From positions 1 to 8,800 of the forward strand of contig JAQVDG010000067.1 of NCBI GenBank assembly GCA_028698395.1: a stretch of DNA of 8,800 bases, read 5' to 3'. This document shows positions 1 to 7,634 of the stretch, piece after piece (positions within the stretch are counted from its first letter, which is position 1; every line of letters begins with the position of its first letter). Origin of the DNA: Weeksellaceae bacterium. Lineage in GTDB: Bacteria > Bacteroidota > Bacteroidia > Flavobacteriales > Weeksellaceae. The position numbers and the translations under genes are program-made. The notes beneath the pieces were generated by a model. That model did no database searches. It saw nothing but the letters and a program-made list of their open reading frames with translations, and was not told where the DNA came from.

Positions 1-302
1 TTGAAAATGCAATTGAGCTTCAAAATGGTGTAATGCAAGGTTTATCTTCTGCGATTATGACTAATAACTTACGTGAAGCTGAAAAATTCTTATCAGTCGC
101 CGGTTCTGACTGCGGAATTGCCAATGTAAACATTGGAACATCCGGAGCTGAAATCGGAGGTTCTTTCGGAGGAGAAAAAGAAACGGGAGGCGGACGCGAA
201 TCCGGTTCTGACGCTTGGAAAGTTTATATGAGAAGACAAACAAACACTATAAATTACACAACCAATCTACCTTTAGCACAAGGAGTTAAGTTTGATTTAT
301 AA
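1..302 (+). CDS. Family 7 aldehyde dehydrogenase (antiquitin / piperidine-6-carboxylate dehydrogenase type), C-terminal fragment
   Basis: This is the last ~99 residues of an NAD(P)-dependent aldehyde dehydrogenase; the start lies outside the window. The frame is open from the left edge (first full codon at base 3) to TAA at 300-302, so the Met at base 33 is internal and not a start. The tail contains [16 protein letters not shown], then [19 protein letters not shown] and a [11 protein letters not shown] segment. This is the strongly conserved C-terminus of ALDH family 7, the alpha-aminoadipic semialdehyde / L-piperidine-6-carboxylate dehydrogenases of lysine breakdown. The catalytic Cys and the NAD-binding part are not in the window. 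It ends in [11 protein letters not shown], the usual family terminus, so the C-terminus is intact. Substrate is inferred from the family; a role in lysine catabolism cannot be tested from this fragment. A strong terminator follows directly. Confidence 0.93.
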   Translation, partial: ENAIELQNGVMQGLSSAIMTNNLREAEKFLSVAGSDCGIANVNIGTSGAEIGGSFGGEKETGGGRESGSDAWKVYMRRQTNTINYTTNLPLAQGVKFDL

Positions 303-321
303 GTTAATTTATAACAATAGT

Positions 322-360
322 AAAAACCTCATAAGTCGATAATTTATGAGGTTTTTTTTT
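322..360 (+). terminator. Intrinsic terminator between convergent genes, probably bidirectional
   Basis: A perfect inverted repeat, AACCTCATAA (325-334) against TTATGAGGTT (344-353), extends by three more A-T pairs and has a 9-base loop. Nine T residues (352-360) follow on the + strand, giving a textbook terminator 20 bases after the aldehyde dehydrogenase stop. Read on the - strand the same stem is followed by five T residues. The stop codon of the opposing exported-protein gene (361-359) lies in the T-run, so the hairpin probably ends that unit too. The + direction is the stronger. Confidence 0.9.
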
Positions 361-2083
361 AAGGTGTTCTGAATTCAAAAAAATATTCATGCTTCAATTC
401 CGGATTGGATTCAAAAATTGTTAAAGGATGATTTGAATCCTCATGATATTCATAAACAACTGAACTTCTGTTTGATGAAATGGGTTGGAATTTTTCTATT
501 CTTCCTTTCTCATCATAAATGAAAAAACACTTGTCTCTGTCATTGTCAAAATAAGCTTCCAACGGCTGATTGTTTTCATTGACCAACACATCTATGGTCT
601 GATATTTATTTGTTTTTACACCAATCAGCCTTCCTTTTTCATCATACAAAACACACAGATATTCTGTACAATACGAATGATTGTCCAAAAACCGAACATA
701 GGTTTTGTTTTCATATTTTGGTTCTCCAACCAATTCAATTTCCTGAGAATACCGATACAAATCATTAAAAACCGTAATTTCCCGGATCACCGACAGTTCC
801 AAATATTGATTACTCAACGCATCTCTGTATTCATACATTTTTATTTTTTCTTTATTTCCATTTGAGCCTTTATTTGAAAACAACCTCAATTTTGTTTCAT
901 CTTTTGGATTGTAAATTGCAGTTAATTCATTGTTTTTGTCATAAAAATACGCTTCAGAAAAAAGAGTTTCTTCTCTTTCATTTTTTATTATTATGCTGTC
1001 TAATTTCTTGAAATCATTGAAGTAGAAATATTTTGTATTCATCAATTCATTTGAAGAAGATTGATTTCTATAGGTTTCAATTTTCATCATTTTCAGTTCA
1101 GAATTTGGATTTAAAATTCCCAAAAGTTCCAATTCTTTTGGTGCAGAACTAAATTTGCTTAAATCAAAATTATTGTCATTATTCAGTTTCTCAATATTTT
1201 CTTGGCTTGGAATTTTTAATTCTTTGGCAAAAACTTTTTTGAATTCGGGATAAACTTTCAGCAATTCTTTGGTTTCCATTTCATTCAAAACAATCCTGAA
1301 ACTCTTTCCGTCAAACATTTTTGATGAATTTGAATATTTCGGAAATTCTATTCTCAATCCGTTAAAATAAGGAAATACAATTGCTTCCGAAAAGTCGATT
1401 TTGGTCAAAAAATCAGAATCATCTTTTGGGTTAAATGTCAGATTCTGAATTCGTTCCACTTCATTCGGAAATAATTTTTTGGTCTGCAGCAGGTACAGCT
1501 TTTTCAATTCGGCAGAACTCAATTTTTTCAATTCAATTTGTTGTTTTGAATCCGGGTTTCCGCCAATTTCTGTGAGTTTTCCGCTTTTATAATCGGCAAG
1601 AAAATAGTTGGAAATTGGTAGGGCTAAAAAATCATTTCTTTGTGTCGGCAACTCATATTGAAAATTGATCGAATAAACACCAAAGCCATTTGAAAGACTG
1701 ATTAGTTCAATGGTAATTCTGTCTAATTTTGCTTTTCCGGGTTCTTCTCTGTTTCGTAAACGCAATAATTCACCGGCATTTTCCGAACGAGTTTTCAAAC
1801 GATTTAGAATTTTGAAATACTCAAATTCACTGTCGATTTTTTGAATCGCCAAACGGTATAAATCCTCTTCAATCTTTTTCCATTGTGAATTTTCATCTTG
1901 ATTTTTATGCTGTAAAATTTCAATTTCTCCGGGGTGATGTTCTTTGTCTGAAAGATGTTTCAACACTCGGTTTGAAATTTCATACGATTGATTTTGATAA
2001 ATATCGTAAAACTGAGCTCTCATTGAAAAACTCAGTAAAAAACTGATAATCAGCAGTCTATTGGACAATTTATTTCTCAGCAT
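359..2083 (-). CDS. Exported protein of unknown function with YD-like C-terminal repeats, partner of the MORN-repeat protein
   Basis: I do not recognise this 574-residue protein as a named family. Residues 1-24 form a signal peptide: a basic start, a hydrophobic core LLIISFLLSFS, then an Ala-Gln end typical of Bacteroidota exported proteins. No lipobox is present. Residues ~50-120 are charged and probably helical. Residues ~120-290 alternate beta-like stretches with SGKLTEI and a helical LSSAELKKLYLLQTKKLF segment, followed by FPYFNGLRIEFPKY; this order faintly recalls PdaC/RsiV-like DUF4163/DUF3298 proteins (inference). Residues ~375-530 carry short repeats such as YFYDKNNEL, LYDEKGRLIGV and FIYDEKGRIEKF, resembling degenerate YD/RHS or MORN-variant units. 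There is no T9SS-type C-terminal sorting domain that I can see. The ATG lies inside the end of the upstream MORN-protein gene (14 bp overlap, different frame), which suggests one transcript and coupled translation. The two products probably act together in the periplasm or at the outer membrane, but no function can be assigned. Confidence 0.85.
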   Translation of the reverse strand: MLRNKLSNRLLIISFLLSFSMRAQFYDIYQNQSYEISNRVLKHLSDKEHHPGEIEILQHKNQDENSQWKKIEEDLYRLAIQKIDSEFEYFKILNRLKTRSENAGELLRLRNREEPGKAKLDRITIELISLSNGFGVYSINFQYELPTQRNDFLALPISNYFLADYKSGKLTEIGGNPDSKQQIELKKLSSAELKKLYLLQTKKLFPNEVERIQNLTFNPKDDSDFLTKIDFSEAIVFPYFNGLRIEFPKYSNSSKMFDGKSFRIVLNEMETKELLKVYPEFKKVFAKELKIPSQENIEKLNNDNNFDLSKFSSAPKELELLGILNPNSELKMMKIETYRNQSSSNELMNTKYFYFNDFKKLDSIIIKNEREETLFSEAYFYDKNNELTAIYNPKDETKLRLFSNKGSNGNKEKIKMYEYRDALSNQYLELSVIREITVFNDLYRYSQEIELVGEPKYENKTYVRFLDNHSYCTEYLCVLYDEKGRLIGVKTNKYQTIDVLVNENNQPLEAYFDNDRDKCFFIYDEKGRIEKFQPISSNRSSVVYEYHEDSNHPLTIFESNPELKHEYFFEFRTP

Positions 2084-5000
2084 AAAACAGCAGTGTTAAA
2101 TTATTATCAGAAACCACGGTTTTAATCCGGTAAAATCCTTTTTGTTCAAAGATCTCTTTTAGTGATTCAGGACGAATCTTTAAGCCGTTTTCCAATTGAA
2201 ATTCATTATCATTCAGCCGTTTTCCTTCTAAAGAAATTTTACCTGCCACAAAATTGGAACCTGCCAAAATTTGATTTTTAGTGGATCGAATTGAAACGGT
2301 TGTATTGTTTTCAATATACTTAAATTCAATATTTGATTTTAGAATTTCTAAACCATAGAACTTAGACAATTCCGACGATTCCAAAGGTAAATTTCCAACA
2401 CTCAATAACTGGTTGGGTTGAATTTGAATTTCTGCATCCAAAACTTCAATTTGAATAAAATCATTGATCAATCCTTTTGAAAAACAAGCATTTTTATCTT
2501 TTTTCAAATTCAGAGAAGTAATTCCATTTTCTGTAATCGTCATTCCATCCGTATCAAAATACGCTTTGAAATTTCCTTTTATTTCTGAATCTTTCAATGG
2601 ATTATTCATCAGTTCCACTGAAATTCTCCGCGGATACAAAGAAGCATAACTGACTGATTTTTCCGAATTTGAATAACTGATGCTAACTTCCATATTATTC
2701 ACATAACCATCAGTCGGGCAGGGAATTAAATCAAACTTCAGATAATCAGCCGTCGGATAATAAAATGAAAATCCGGCCAAAGGCAACATTCTGAATTGCG
2801 CATATCCGTAATTTCGGTCGCTGTTGAAATTATTTCCGAGATAGAAGATTTTCTCATAATTAAAATCATCAACCGGAATAATTGTTTTGGGTATGTATTG
2901 TTTAACAATTTGATAGTCTGATAGATATTTCAGAGAATTAGCAAAACCTATTTTTGATTTGTTCAATGAAGTATCGTAACATTTACATGAATCATTTTCC
3001 GGATTTTCATTAGGAATTACCAATTCGTCATTTTCAAAATAGCTTATTTTTTCGGTTCCGTCCGAATCAAAATTTATCCACTTCCCTTCTCGCTTATCCG
3101 CACTATAATTTCCTTTCCGAATCAGTTTTCCAAATTCATTGTATTCCTCATAATTTCCGTCTCTTTTCCAATTTTTCAATTCCTGATAGAATCTCAATGT
3201 TCCGTCTTCAAAATAAATTCTTTTGATTCCGTTGCCATTGATTCTGCTTTGTTTTTCGTCCAATCTGATTTTATTTCCTGCAAAAAAATCTCTCCGAATC
3301 ACAATCGAATCTTTTCCGGGTTGAAGCAAATTATACGAAAGTGTATCTCCATTTTCACTGAAATGAATATAACTTTTTGTCAATGCATTGCGCCAATCTC
3401 TTACTTTTCCGTTTGAATAATAAATGATCTCCAATTCATTATTTCCCTGTGAATTGTTCTTTTTATGTTCCTGCAAATTTCCTTCTTCATTATATTGTTT
3501 ATTTTCAATCAATACAGAGCTTTCATCATAAAACTTTTGATAAACAAAACTTCCGTCCATTCGCTTTTTTGTCCATTTTCCAATTGGTTTTCCTTTTTTA
3601 AATTCACCCAAAAACAAACTGTCATTTGAAATCGGATTGAAAAGTATCCATTTCCCATTGGGTAAACTATCTTTGAATTCAATTCTGAAAAATGGTTTAT
3701 TATTCGCATAATTCCATTCAAAAACAGAATTTCCATTATTTTCCAAAATAGAAATCGGCGGATTTTCGATCCAGGAATAGTTGTATTGTTGGGCAATTTT
3801 CTGGGCAGTATTCTTTAATTCATCGCTTTCAATATTTTTCCCGGTGCTATCCATAACTTGAATCAATTCGCCGTTTGAAGAAAAATTTGTAATCAAGGAA
3901 TGATTTCCCATATTGGTAAAATTCATTCTTCTTAAACTGCCGTTTGAGAAAAACCTAAAACCCAAAACGGCTGTGTATTGTCCGGCAGAAAATTCAATTT
4001 CTTCAATTTTTCCGCTCACTTCAGAATATTGAATTCTAAAAATATTATTTACATCCAAACTCAATTCATTCCCGTTTTTGAATTTTTGTTCTACTGTTTT
4101 TTTGTCATTTTTTTCACCAAAAAACACAGTATTCAAATCTCCGTTTTCATCATAAGATTTTCCCCAATTGATGTATGCACTCGTTTTAGTTTTCGGATTC
4201 ATATAATAAATCAAATCCTGTTTGAGCTGCCCGTTTTCATAAAACGTCTGATAGGTTCCATCCAGAAATCCGTCTTTATAATAGGTGATTTTTTCAATAT
4301 TTCCGTTCGGATAAAACACTTTTGAAATTCCCTGCATTTGGTCATTTACCCATTCCACTGTGGATTTTAAACTGCCGTTTTCCCAAGTCGTTTGCAGACC
4401 CGATTTTTGAGATACTTTTTGTCCGTCAATTTCACTGATTTTATAATTCATTTCATAGGTCATCTGACCATTTTTATCAAAATACTGTTCTTTTCCGGAT
4501 TTCAAATCATCTACAAAATGCATTCGGGTGCTCAACTCTCCGCTTCGATATACATAAGTTTCAAAAACACCGTTTCGCTTATAATTCTTCCAATTTTCCA
4601 AACGGCTTCGTTTTCCGTTTTCCTGATAAAAGATATTTTCTCCCTCATAAATATTTTTCAAAACCGTGTCGCCCACCTTGATTTCGGCATAATAAATTCC
4701 TTTCTTTTCAACATTTCCGTCCATTCTGTAATACACAAAAGAACCGTGCTCTTTGCCTTCTTTAAAATATACTTCCGACCTGGGGCTGCCCGTTTGGTTT
4801 TGATAAAATTCTTTGTTCAAACCTTCTTTTAAGCCATTTTTAAAATTCAAATCATGCGAAATTTTCCCTTCTGAAAAATAATATTTTACCTTGCCGTTTA
4901 AAACTGACAGTTTCTCCGGAACATTTGAAATACTTTTTGGCTTTTCAGGAATTTCTTCCGATAATTTCGATGGATTCAATTTTACAAAATCAGGATTATC

Positions 5001-5561
5001 GATTATGATGAAATTTTCATCTTTCAATATAAAACCGTTTGCATCATAAGTTTTCTTTCGTCCCGTATCCAAATTATTCTGATAAGTTCCTTCCTGTTTT
5101 AATTTTCCGTTGGGATGAAACAGTTTGTATTTCCCGTTTTTCAATCCATTTTTATAATGAATTTCTTCCAATAAAATCCCTTCAAAATCAAAGACTTGTG
5201 AAAGTCCGTTTAAAACCGATTTATTTTCTGCCGGAATGGATTTATAATGCTCAATCTTTACCGGTAATTTTCGATTTTGCTGAAAAGTTTCTGCTTTTCC
5301 GTCCAATAAACCATTTTTGTAATCGGCCTTATAACGAAGCTCTGAATTGTTAAAAAATAATTTTTGAATTCCATGAATCTTTCCGTTTTTAAAATCACTG
5401 ATTTCAATGGTATCACCTGAAGAATTGAGTACTGTAATTTGATTTTTGGTGAAAATTGTATCTTTGGGATTTGAATTAAAATAAGAATAAGCACCGGGTT
5501 GTGCAAAAACGGAAATACCAAACAAACAAAATATAGTACTAAAAAATAAATAATGTTTCAT
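2070..5561 (-). CDS. Very large exported MORN-variant (YwqK-like) repeat protein with unique C-terminal domain
   Basis: The 1163-residue product begins with a signal peptide (residues 1-21, hydrophobic core then VFAQ). C12 is not in a lipobox, so export as a soluble or surface protein is likely. Residues ~55-480 and ~630-845 hold twenty or so degenerate MORN-variant units (MORN_2/YwqK type) of the form NG-x3-G-x4-[YF]-x2-NG-x-L, for example KNGLKNGKYKLFHPNGKL near 138-154 and KDGFLDGTYQTFYENGQL near 429-446. The stretch ~500-630 retains only scattered NG-x-L motifs. From ~850 the repeats stop and a unique, probably beta-rich domain of ~310 residues follows, opening with a Cys-x-Cys pair (C859, C861) and including C948 and C1026. 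Databases often label such repeats 'YwqK family antitoxin', but nothing here indicates a toxin-antitoxin function; the repeats are probably a binding or structural scaffold. The family has no fixed length and 1163 residues is large. It is the first gene of a two-gene unit whose second gene overlaps it by 14 bp. Confidence 0.9.
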   Translation of the reverse strand: MKHYLFFSTIFCLFGISVFAQPGAYSYFNSNPKDTIFTKNQITVLNSSGDTIEISDFKNGKIHGIQKLFFNNSELRYKADYKNGLLDGKAETFQQNRKLPVKIEHYKSIPAENKSVLNGLSQVFDFEGILLEEIHYKNGLKNGKYKLFHPNGKLKQEGTYQNNLDTGRKKTYDANGFILKDENFIIIDNPDFVKLNPSKLSEEIPEKPKSISNVPEKLSVLNGKVKYYFSEGKISHDLNFKNGLKEGLNKEFYQNQTGSPRSEVYFKEGKEHGSFVYYRMDGNVEKKGIYYAEIKVGDTVLKNIYEGENIFYQENGKRSRLENWKNYKRNGVFETYVYRSGELSTRMHFVDDLKSGKEQYFDKNGQMTYEMNYKISEIDGQKVSQKSGLQTTWENGSLKSTVEWVNDQMQGISKVFYPNGNIEKITYYKDGFLDGTYQTFYENGQLKQDLIYYMNPKTKTSAYINWGKSYDENGDLNTVFFGEKNDKKTVEQKFKNGNELSLDVNNIFRIQYSEVSGKIEEIEFSAGQYTAVLGFRFFSNGSLRRMNFTNMGNHSLITNFSSNGELIQVMDSTGKNIESDELKNTAQKIAQQYNYSWIENPPISILENNGNSVFEWNYANNKPFFRIEFKDSLPNGKWILFNPISNDSLFLGEFKKGKPIGKWTKKRMDGSFVYQKFYDESSVLIENKQYNEEGNLQEHKKNNSQGNNELEIIYYSNGKVRDWRNALTKSYIHFSENGDTLSYNLLQPGKDSIVIRRDFFAGNKIRLDEKQSRINGNGIKRIYFEDGTLRFYQELKNWKRDGNYEEYNEFGKLIRKGNYSADKREGKWINFDSDGTEKISYFENDELVIPNENPENDSCKCYDTSLNKSKIGFANSLKYLSDYQIVKQYIPKTIIPVDDFNYEKIFYLGNNFNSDRNYGYAQFRMLPLAGFSFYYPTADYLKFDLIPCPTDGYVNNMEVSISYSNSEKSVSYASLYPRRISVELMNNPLKDSEIKGNFKAYFDTDGMTITENGITSLNLKKDKNACFSKGLINDFIQIEVLDAEIQIQPNQLLSVGNLPLESSELSKFYGLEILKSNIEFKYIENNTTVSIRSTKNQILAGSNFVAGKISLEGKRLNDNEFQLENGLKIRPESLKEIFEQKGFYRIKTVVSDNNLTLLFYAEK
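3042..5390 (-). repeat. Protein-level MORN-variant repeat blocks within the 1163-residue exported protein
   Basis: This span covers two repeat blocks, about residues 58-480 and 633-840, separated by a region where the pattern almost fades. Units are about 22-24 residues apart where regular. On the + strand they appear as recurring TTTCCGTT-like words, which are the reverse complement of codons for Asn-Gly-Lys/Asn. The copies share codon-phase motifs but not long identical DNA, so this is an old, diverged protein repeat and not a recent tandem duplication. Confidence 0.8.
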
Positions 5562-5575
5562 CAGCAGAAAAAAAA

Positions 5576-5610
5576 TAAAACTACAATTTTTAAAAGTAAC
5601 TGATTGTCAA
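5576..5610 (-). promoter_or_regulatory. Weak candidate promoter for the MORN-protein / exported-protein pair
   Basis: On the - strand a TTG (5610-5608) and a TAGTTTTA (5583-5576) resemble the Bacteroidota -33 TTG and -7 TAnnTTTG elements, but the 24-base spacing is long and the last -7 base does not match. The -7 element ends 15 bases before the ATG, implying a very short leader. The gene needs a promoter somewhere in this 94-base divergent region, but this exact site is uncertain. Confidence 0.25.
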
Positions 5611-5636
5611 AAAATGTTCCGTTTATATTATCTTTA
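5604..5636 (+). promoter_or_regulatory. Candidate Bacteroidota-type promoter for the VOC gene
   Basis: TTG (5604-5606) and TATCTTTA (5629-5636) are separated by 22 bases and fit the -33 TTG / -7 TAnnTTTG pattern except for the final base. The -7 box ends 19 bases before the VOC ATG, giving a short leader of roughly 14 bases. It overlaps the divergent candidate promoter for the MORN-protein gene, so the two could interfere with each other. Confidence 0.4.
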
Positions 5637-5655
5637 CAATTAAAATCATTGCTAA

Positions 5656-6081
5656 ATGAATCATATTCTGCACACCGAAATCATTTTATATGTTGAAAAC
5701 CAACAAAAAAGTACAGAATTTTATTCTCATTTGTTCCGAAAAAAACCGGAATTGGATGTTCCGGGAATGACTGAATTCCAGCTTTCAGAAAACTGCAAAT
5801 TGGGTCTGATGCCCAATAATGGCATTGCTAAAATTCTTTCAAATAAAACACCTCATCCTCAGTCCGGAAATGGAATTCCAAGATGTGAACTTTATTTGTT
5901 GGTGGAAGATTTGAACCTCGAATTTGAAAATGCAAAACAAGTTGGCACACAACTCATCAGTTCTCCTAAAGACCGTGATTGGGGCGATAAAGTTTGTTAT
6001 TTTGCCGACCCGGACGGACATATTATTGCATTTGCAGAAAAAATAAAGTCTTGCCAAAATTTGAAATCTCAGCAAGACTGA
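5656..6081 (+). CDS. VOC-superfamily protein (glyoxalase / bleomycin-resistance / dioxygenase fold)
   Basis: The 141-residue product has the length and paired beta-alpha-beta-beta-beta layout of a single-chain VOC protein. Module one begins at ILHTEIILYV (4-13) and continues with STEFYSHLF (19-27), the usual 'xxFYxxxL' helix. Module two begins at PRCELYLLVEDL (75-86), and the signature DPDGHIIAFAE (118-128) closes the fold. Where metal-using members carry His at the start of each module, this protein has E8 and E78. The Glu usual in GHxxE is Ala (A125). Metal-dependent glyoxalase activity is therefore doubtful; it may bind a ligand or drug, or use another chemistry. It is cytoplasmic (no signal peptide). 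The gene is monocistronic, divergent from the MORN pair and convergent with purH, whose stop is 18 bases beyond its own. Its last codons (KSCQNLKSQQD) coincide with a hairpin that probably terminates purH. Confidence 0.9.
   Translation: MNHILHTEIILYVENQQKSTEFYSHLFRKKPELDVPGMTEFQLSENCKLGLMPNNGIAKILSNKTPHPQSGNGIPRCELYLLVEDLNLEFENAKQVGTQLISSPKDRDWGDKVCYFADPDGHIIAFAEKIKSCQNLKSQQD
6041..6079 (-). terminator. Intrinsic terminator of purH, embedded in the 3' end of the VOC coding sequence
   Basis: A perfect 8-bp inverted repeat, AGTCTTGC (6047-6054) against GCAAGACT (6072-6079), has a 17-base loop. Read on the - strand, downstream of the purH stop, the stem is followed directly by TTATTTTTT, a good U-tract. 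On the + strand only a weaker, delayed T-rich stretch follows (about 6099-6106), so it is primarily the purH terminator. The right arm ends at the first base of the VOC stop codon. Confidence 0.7.
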
Positions 6082-6099
6082 TTTATCCAGTTAAATTTT

Positions 6100-7611
6100 T
6101 TAATGTAGAAAATGTCGCATTCCGGTAAAAACCATAGGAATTCCATGTTCATTACAAGCTTCAATACTTTCTTGGTCTTTTAGTGAACCTCCCGGCTGAA
6201 TGAATGCAGTAATTCCTTCATTCGCAGCGAAATCTACTGTATCTCGAAATGGGAAAAATGCATCAGAAGCCAACACCAACTCTTCGGTTTGTACTCTTTT
6301 TGCTCTTTCAATTGCTTGTTGTGCTGCCCAAATCCGATTGGTTTGCCCTCCTCCTATTCCAAATGCTTGCCCGTTAGTTGCAACCACTATTGCATTAGAT
6401 TTTACCCATTTCACAATTTTTTGTGCAAATATTAAATCTGTCATTTGCTTTTCTGTCGGTTGTTTTTCTGTTACAACTTTAAAGTCGGTCGAAAATTGAT
6501 TATCCACACTTTGAACTAATAATCCACCGTCAACTTTAGCATAACTGACTCGGTCTGAAACTCTATTGTTTACTTTGATAATTCGTAAATTTTTCTTGGT
6601 ACTGAAAATTTCCATAGCTTCTTTTGTGAAAGAAGGTGCAATCACAATTTCTAAGAAAATCTTATTCAATTCTTCTGCTGTAGAATGATTAACTTCAGTA
6701 TTAAAAGCAATGATTCCGCCAAAAATAGAAACCGGATCACATTCATACGTTTTCTGATAAGCTTCATCAACTGTTTTTCCGGTCGCCACACCGCAAGGCG
6801 TAGAATGTTTCACTGCACAACAGGTAATTTCCTCAAATTCTGAAACTACTTTATAGGCCAAATCCATGTCTCGAATATTATTAAAAGACAATTCTTTTCC
6901 TTGTAAATATTCAAAATCTTTCATTGCTCCGTTTCGGGTTTTATCCACATAATACGCTGCTTTTTGATGAGGATTTTCACCATAACGCAAATCCATTACT
7001 TTTTCATAAGAAGATTCTAAATAATGTGGAAAATCTTCATTCAAAATATAGGTTGAAATTGCCGCGTCATAAGCTGCTGTTAAATTGAATACTTTTCCAG
7101 CCAGATTTCTTCGGGTTTCCAATGTTGTATTTCCTGTTTCTTCAATTTCCTGCTGAATTTTTTTATAATCAGAAACTTCTGTTATCACTGTTACGTCATA
7201 AAAATTTTTTGCTGAAGAACGCAACATAGAAGGTCCGCCTATATCAATGAATTCAATCATTTCAGCTTCGGACAATCCGGTATTCATTTTAGCAAAAAAC
7301 GGATATAAATTTACCACCACAATATCGATAGGATTAATTTGATGTTCTTGTAAAGTTTTTATATGATTTTCATCGGAACGACGTGCCATGATTCCTCCAT
7401 GAATAGCCGGATGCAATGATTTTACCCGTCCATCTAAAATTTCAGGAAATCCGGTAACCTCTTTCACTTCGGTTACTTCGATTCCATTGTCCTTCAAGTG
7501 CTTGAATGTCCCTCCGGTCGATAATAATCCATACCCTTTTTCTGCTAAGAACTGTGCAAATTCCAACAAATCGGATTTGTCTGAAACACTGATTAAAGCT
7601 TGTTTTTTCAT
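6100..7611 (-). CDS. purH: Bifunctional AICAR transformylase / IMP cyclohydrolase
   Basis: PurH performs the last two steps of de novo purine synthesis: formyl transfer from 10-formyl-tetrahydrofolate to AICAR, then cyclisation of FAICAR to IMP, in the cytoplasm. At 503 residues it is full length for a bacterial PurH. The N-terminal MGS-like cyclohydrolase domain (~1-135) shows [31 protein letters not shown] and [15 protein letters not shown]. The transformylase domain shows RYGENPHQ (209-216), [12 protein letters not shown] (265-276) with the catalytic Lys-His pair K268-H269, [21 protein letters not shown] and the C-terminal [13 protein letters not shown] / PGGSLKD / TGMRHFLH segments. All key motifs are intact. 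The ATG at 7611 gives the normal family start [13 protein letters not shown]. It lies 124 bases downstream of a glycosyltransferase gene on the same strand and seems functionally unrelated to it. No other purine gene is in the window. Its leader holds a candidate promoter box and a hairpin with a T-run. Confidence 0.98.
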   Translation of the reverse strand: MKKQALISVSDKSDLLEFAQFLAEKGYGLLSTGGTFKHLKDNGIEVTEVKEVTGFPEILDGRVKSLHPAIHGGIMARRSDENHIKTLQEHQINPIDIVVVNLYPFFAKMNTGLSEAEMIEFIDIGGPSMLRSSAKNFYDVTVITEVSDYKKIQQEIEETGNTTLETRRNLAGKVFNLTAAYDAAISTYILNEDFPHYLESSYEKVMDLRYGENPHQKAAYYVDKTRNGAMKDFEYLQGKELSFNNIRDMDLAYKVVSEFEEITCCAVKHSTPCGVATGKTVDEAYQKTYECDPVSIFGGIIAFNTEVNHSTAEELNKIFLEIVIAPSFTKEAMEIFSTKKNLRIIKVNNRVSDRVSYAKVDGGLLVQSVDNQFSTDFKVVTEKQPTEKQMTDLIFAQKIVKWVKSNAIVVATNGQAFGIGGGQTNRIWAAQQAIERAKRVQTEELVLASDAFFPFRDTVDFAANEGITAFIQPGGSLKDQESIEACNEHGIPMVFTGMRHFLH

Positions 7612-7634
7612 TGAATTGTAAAATTTTGTGTATT

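Noticed and set aside
33..302. An 89-codon gene starting at base 33
   Set aside because: The frame is open to the left edge with family 7 aldehyde dehydrogenase residues before this Met, so it is an internal Met of a truncated gene.
359..2083. Type IX secretion C-terminal sorting domain on either exported protein
   Set aside because: The C-termini lack the usual T9SS domain pattern of conserved Gly/Asp turns ending in a short basic tail, so only signal-peptide export is supported.
3509..3796. A 95-codon frame on the - strand overlapping the MORN-protein gene in another frame
   Set aside because: The main frame keeps MORN motifs straight through this stretch, so this is a shadow and not a frameshifted piece.
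3978..4832. Open frames of 115 and 146 codons on the + strand inside the MORN-protein gene
   Set aside because: They lie antisense to a clear repeat protein, have Phe/Ile-rich low-complexity products with no domain, and are expected from the A-rich codon use of the real gene.
3042..5390. Recurring TTTCCGTT-like words on the + strand as possible regulatory or uptake repeats
   Set aside because: They are the reverse complement of codons in the Asn-Gly turns of the MORN-variant units and vanish outside them, so coding repeats explain them.
2070..5561. Reading the MORN-variant protein as a YwqK-type antitoxin with the downstream gene as toxin
   Set aside because: The label comes from repeat similarity only. 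Both proteins carry signal peptides and are far larger than toxin-antitoxin partners, and no toxin motif is visible.
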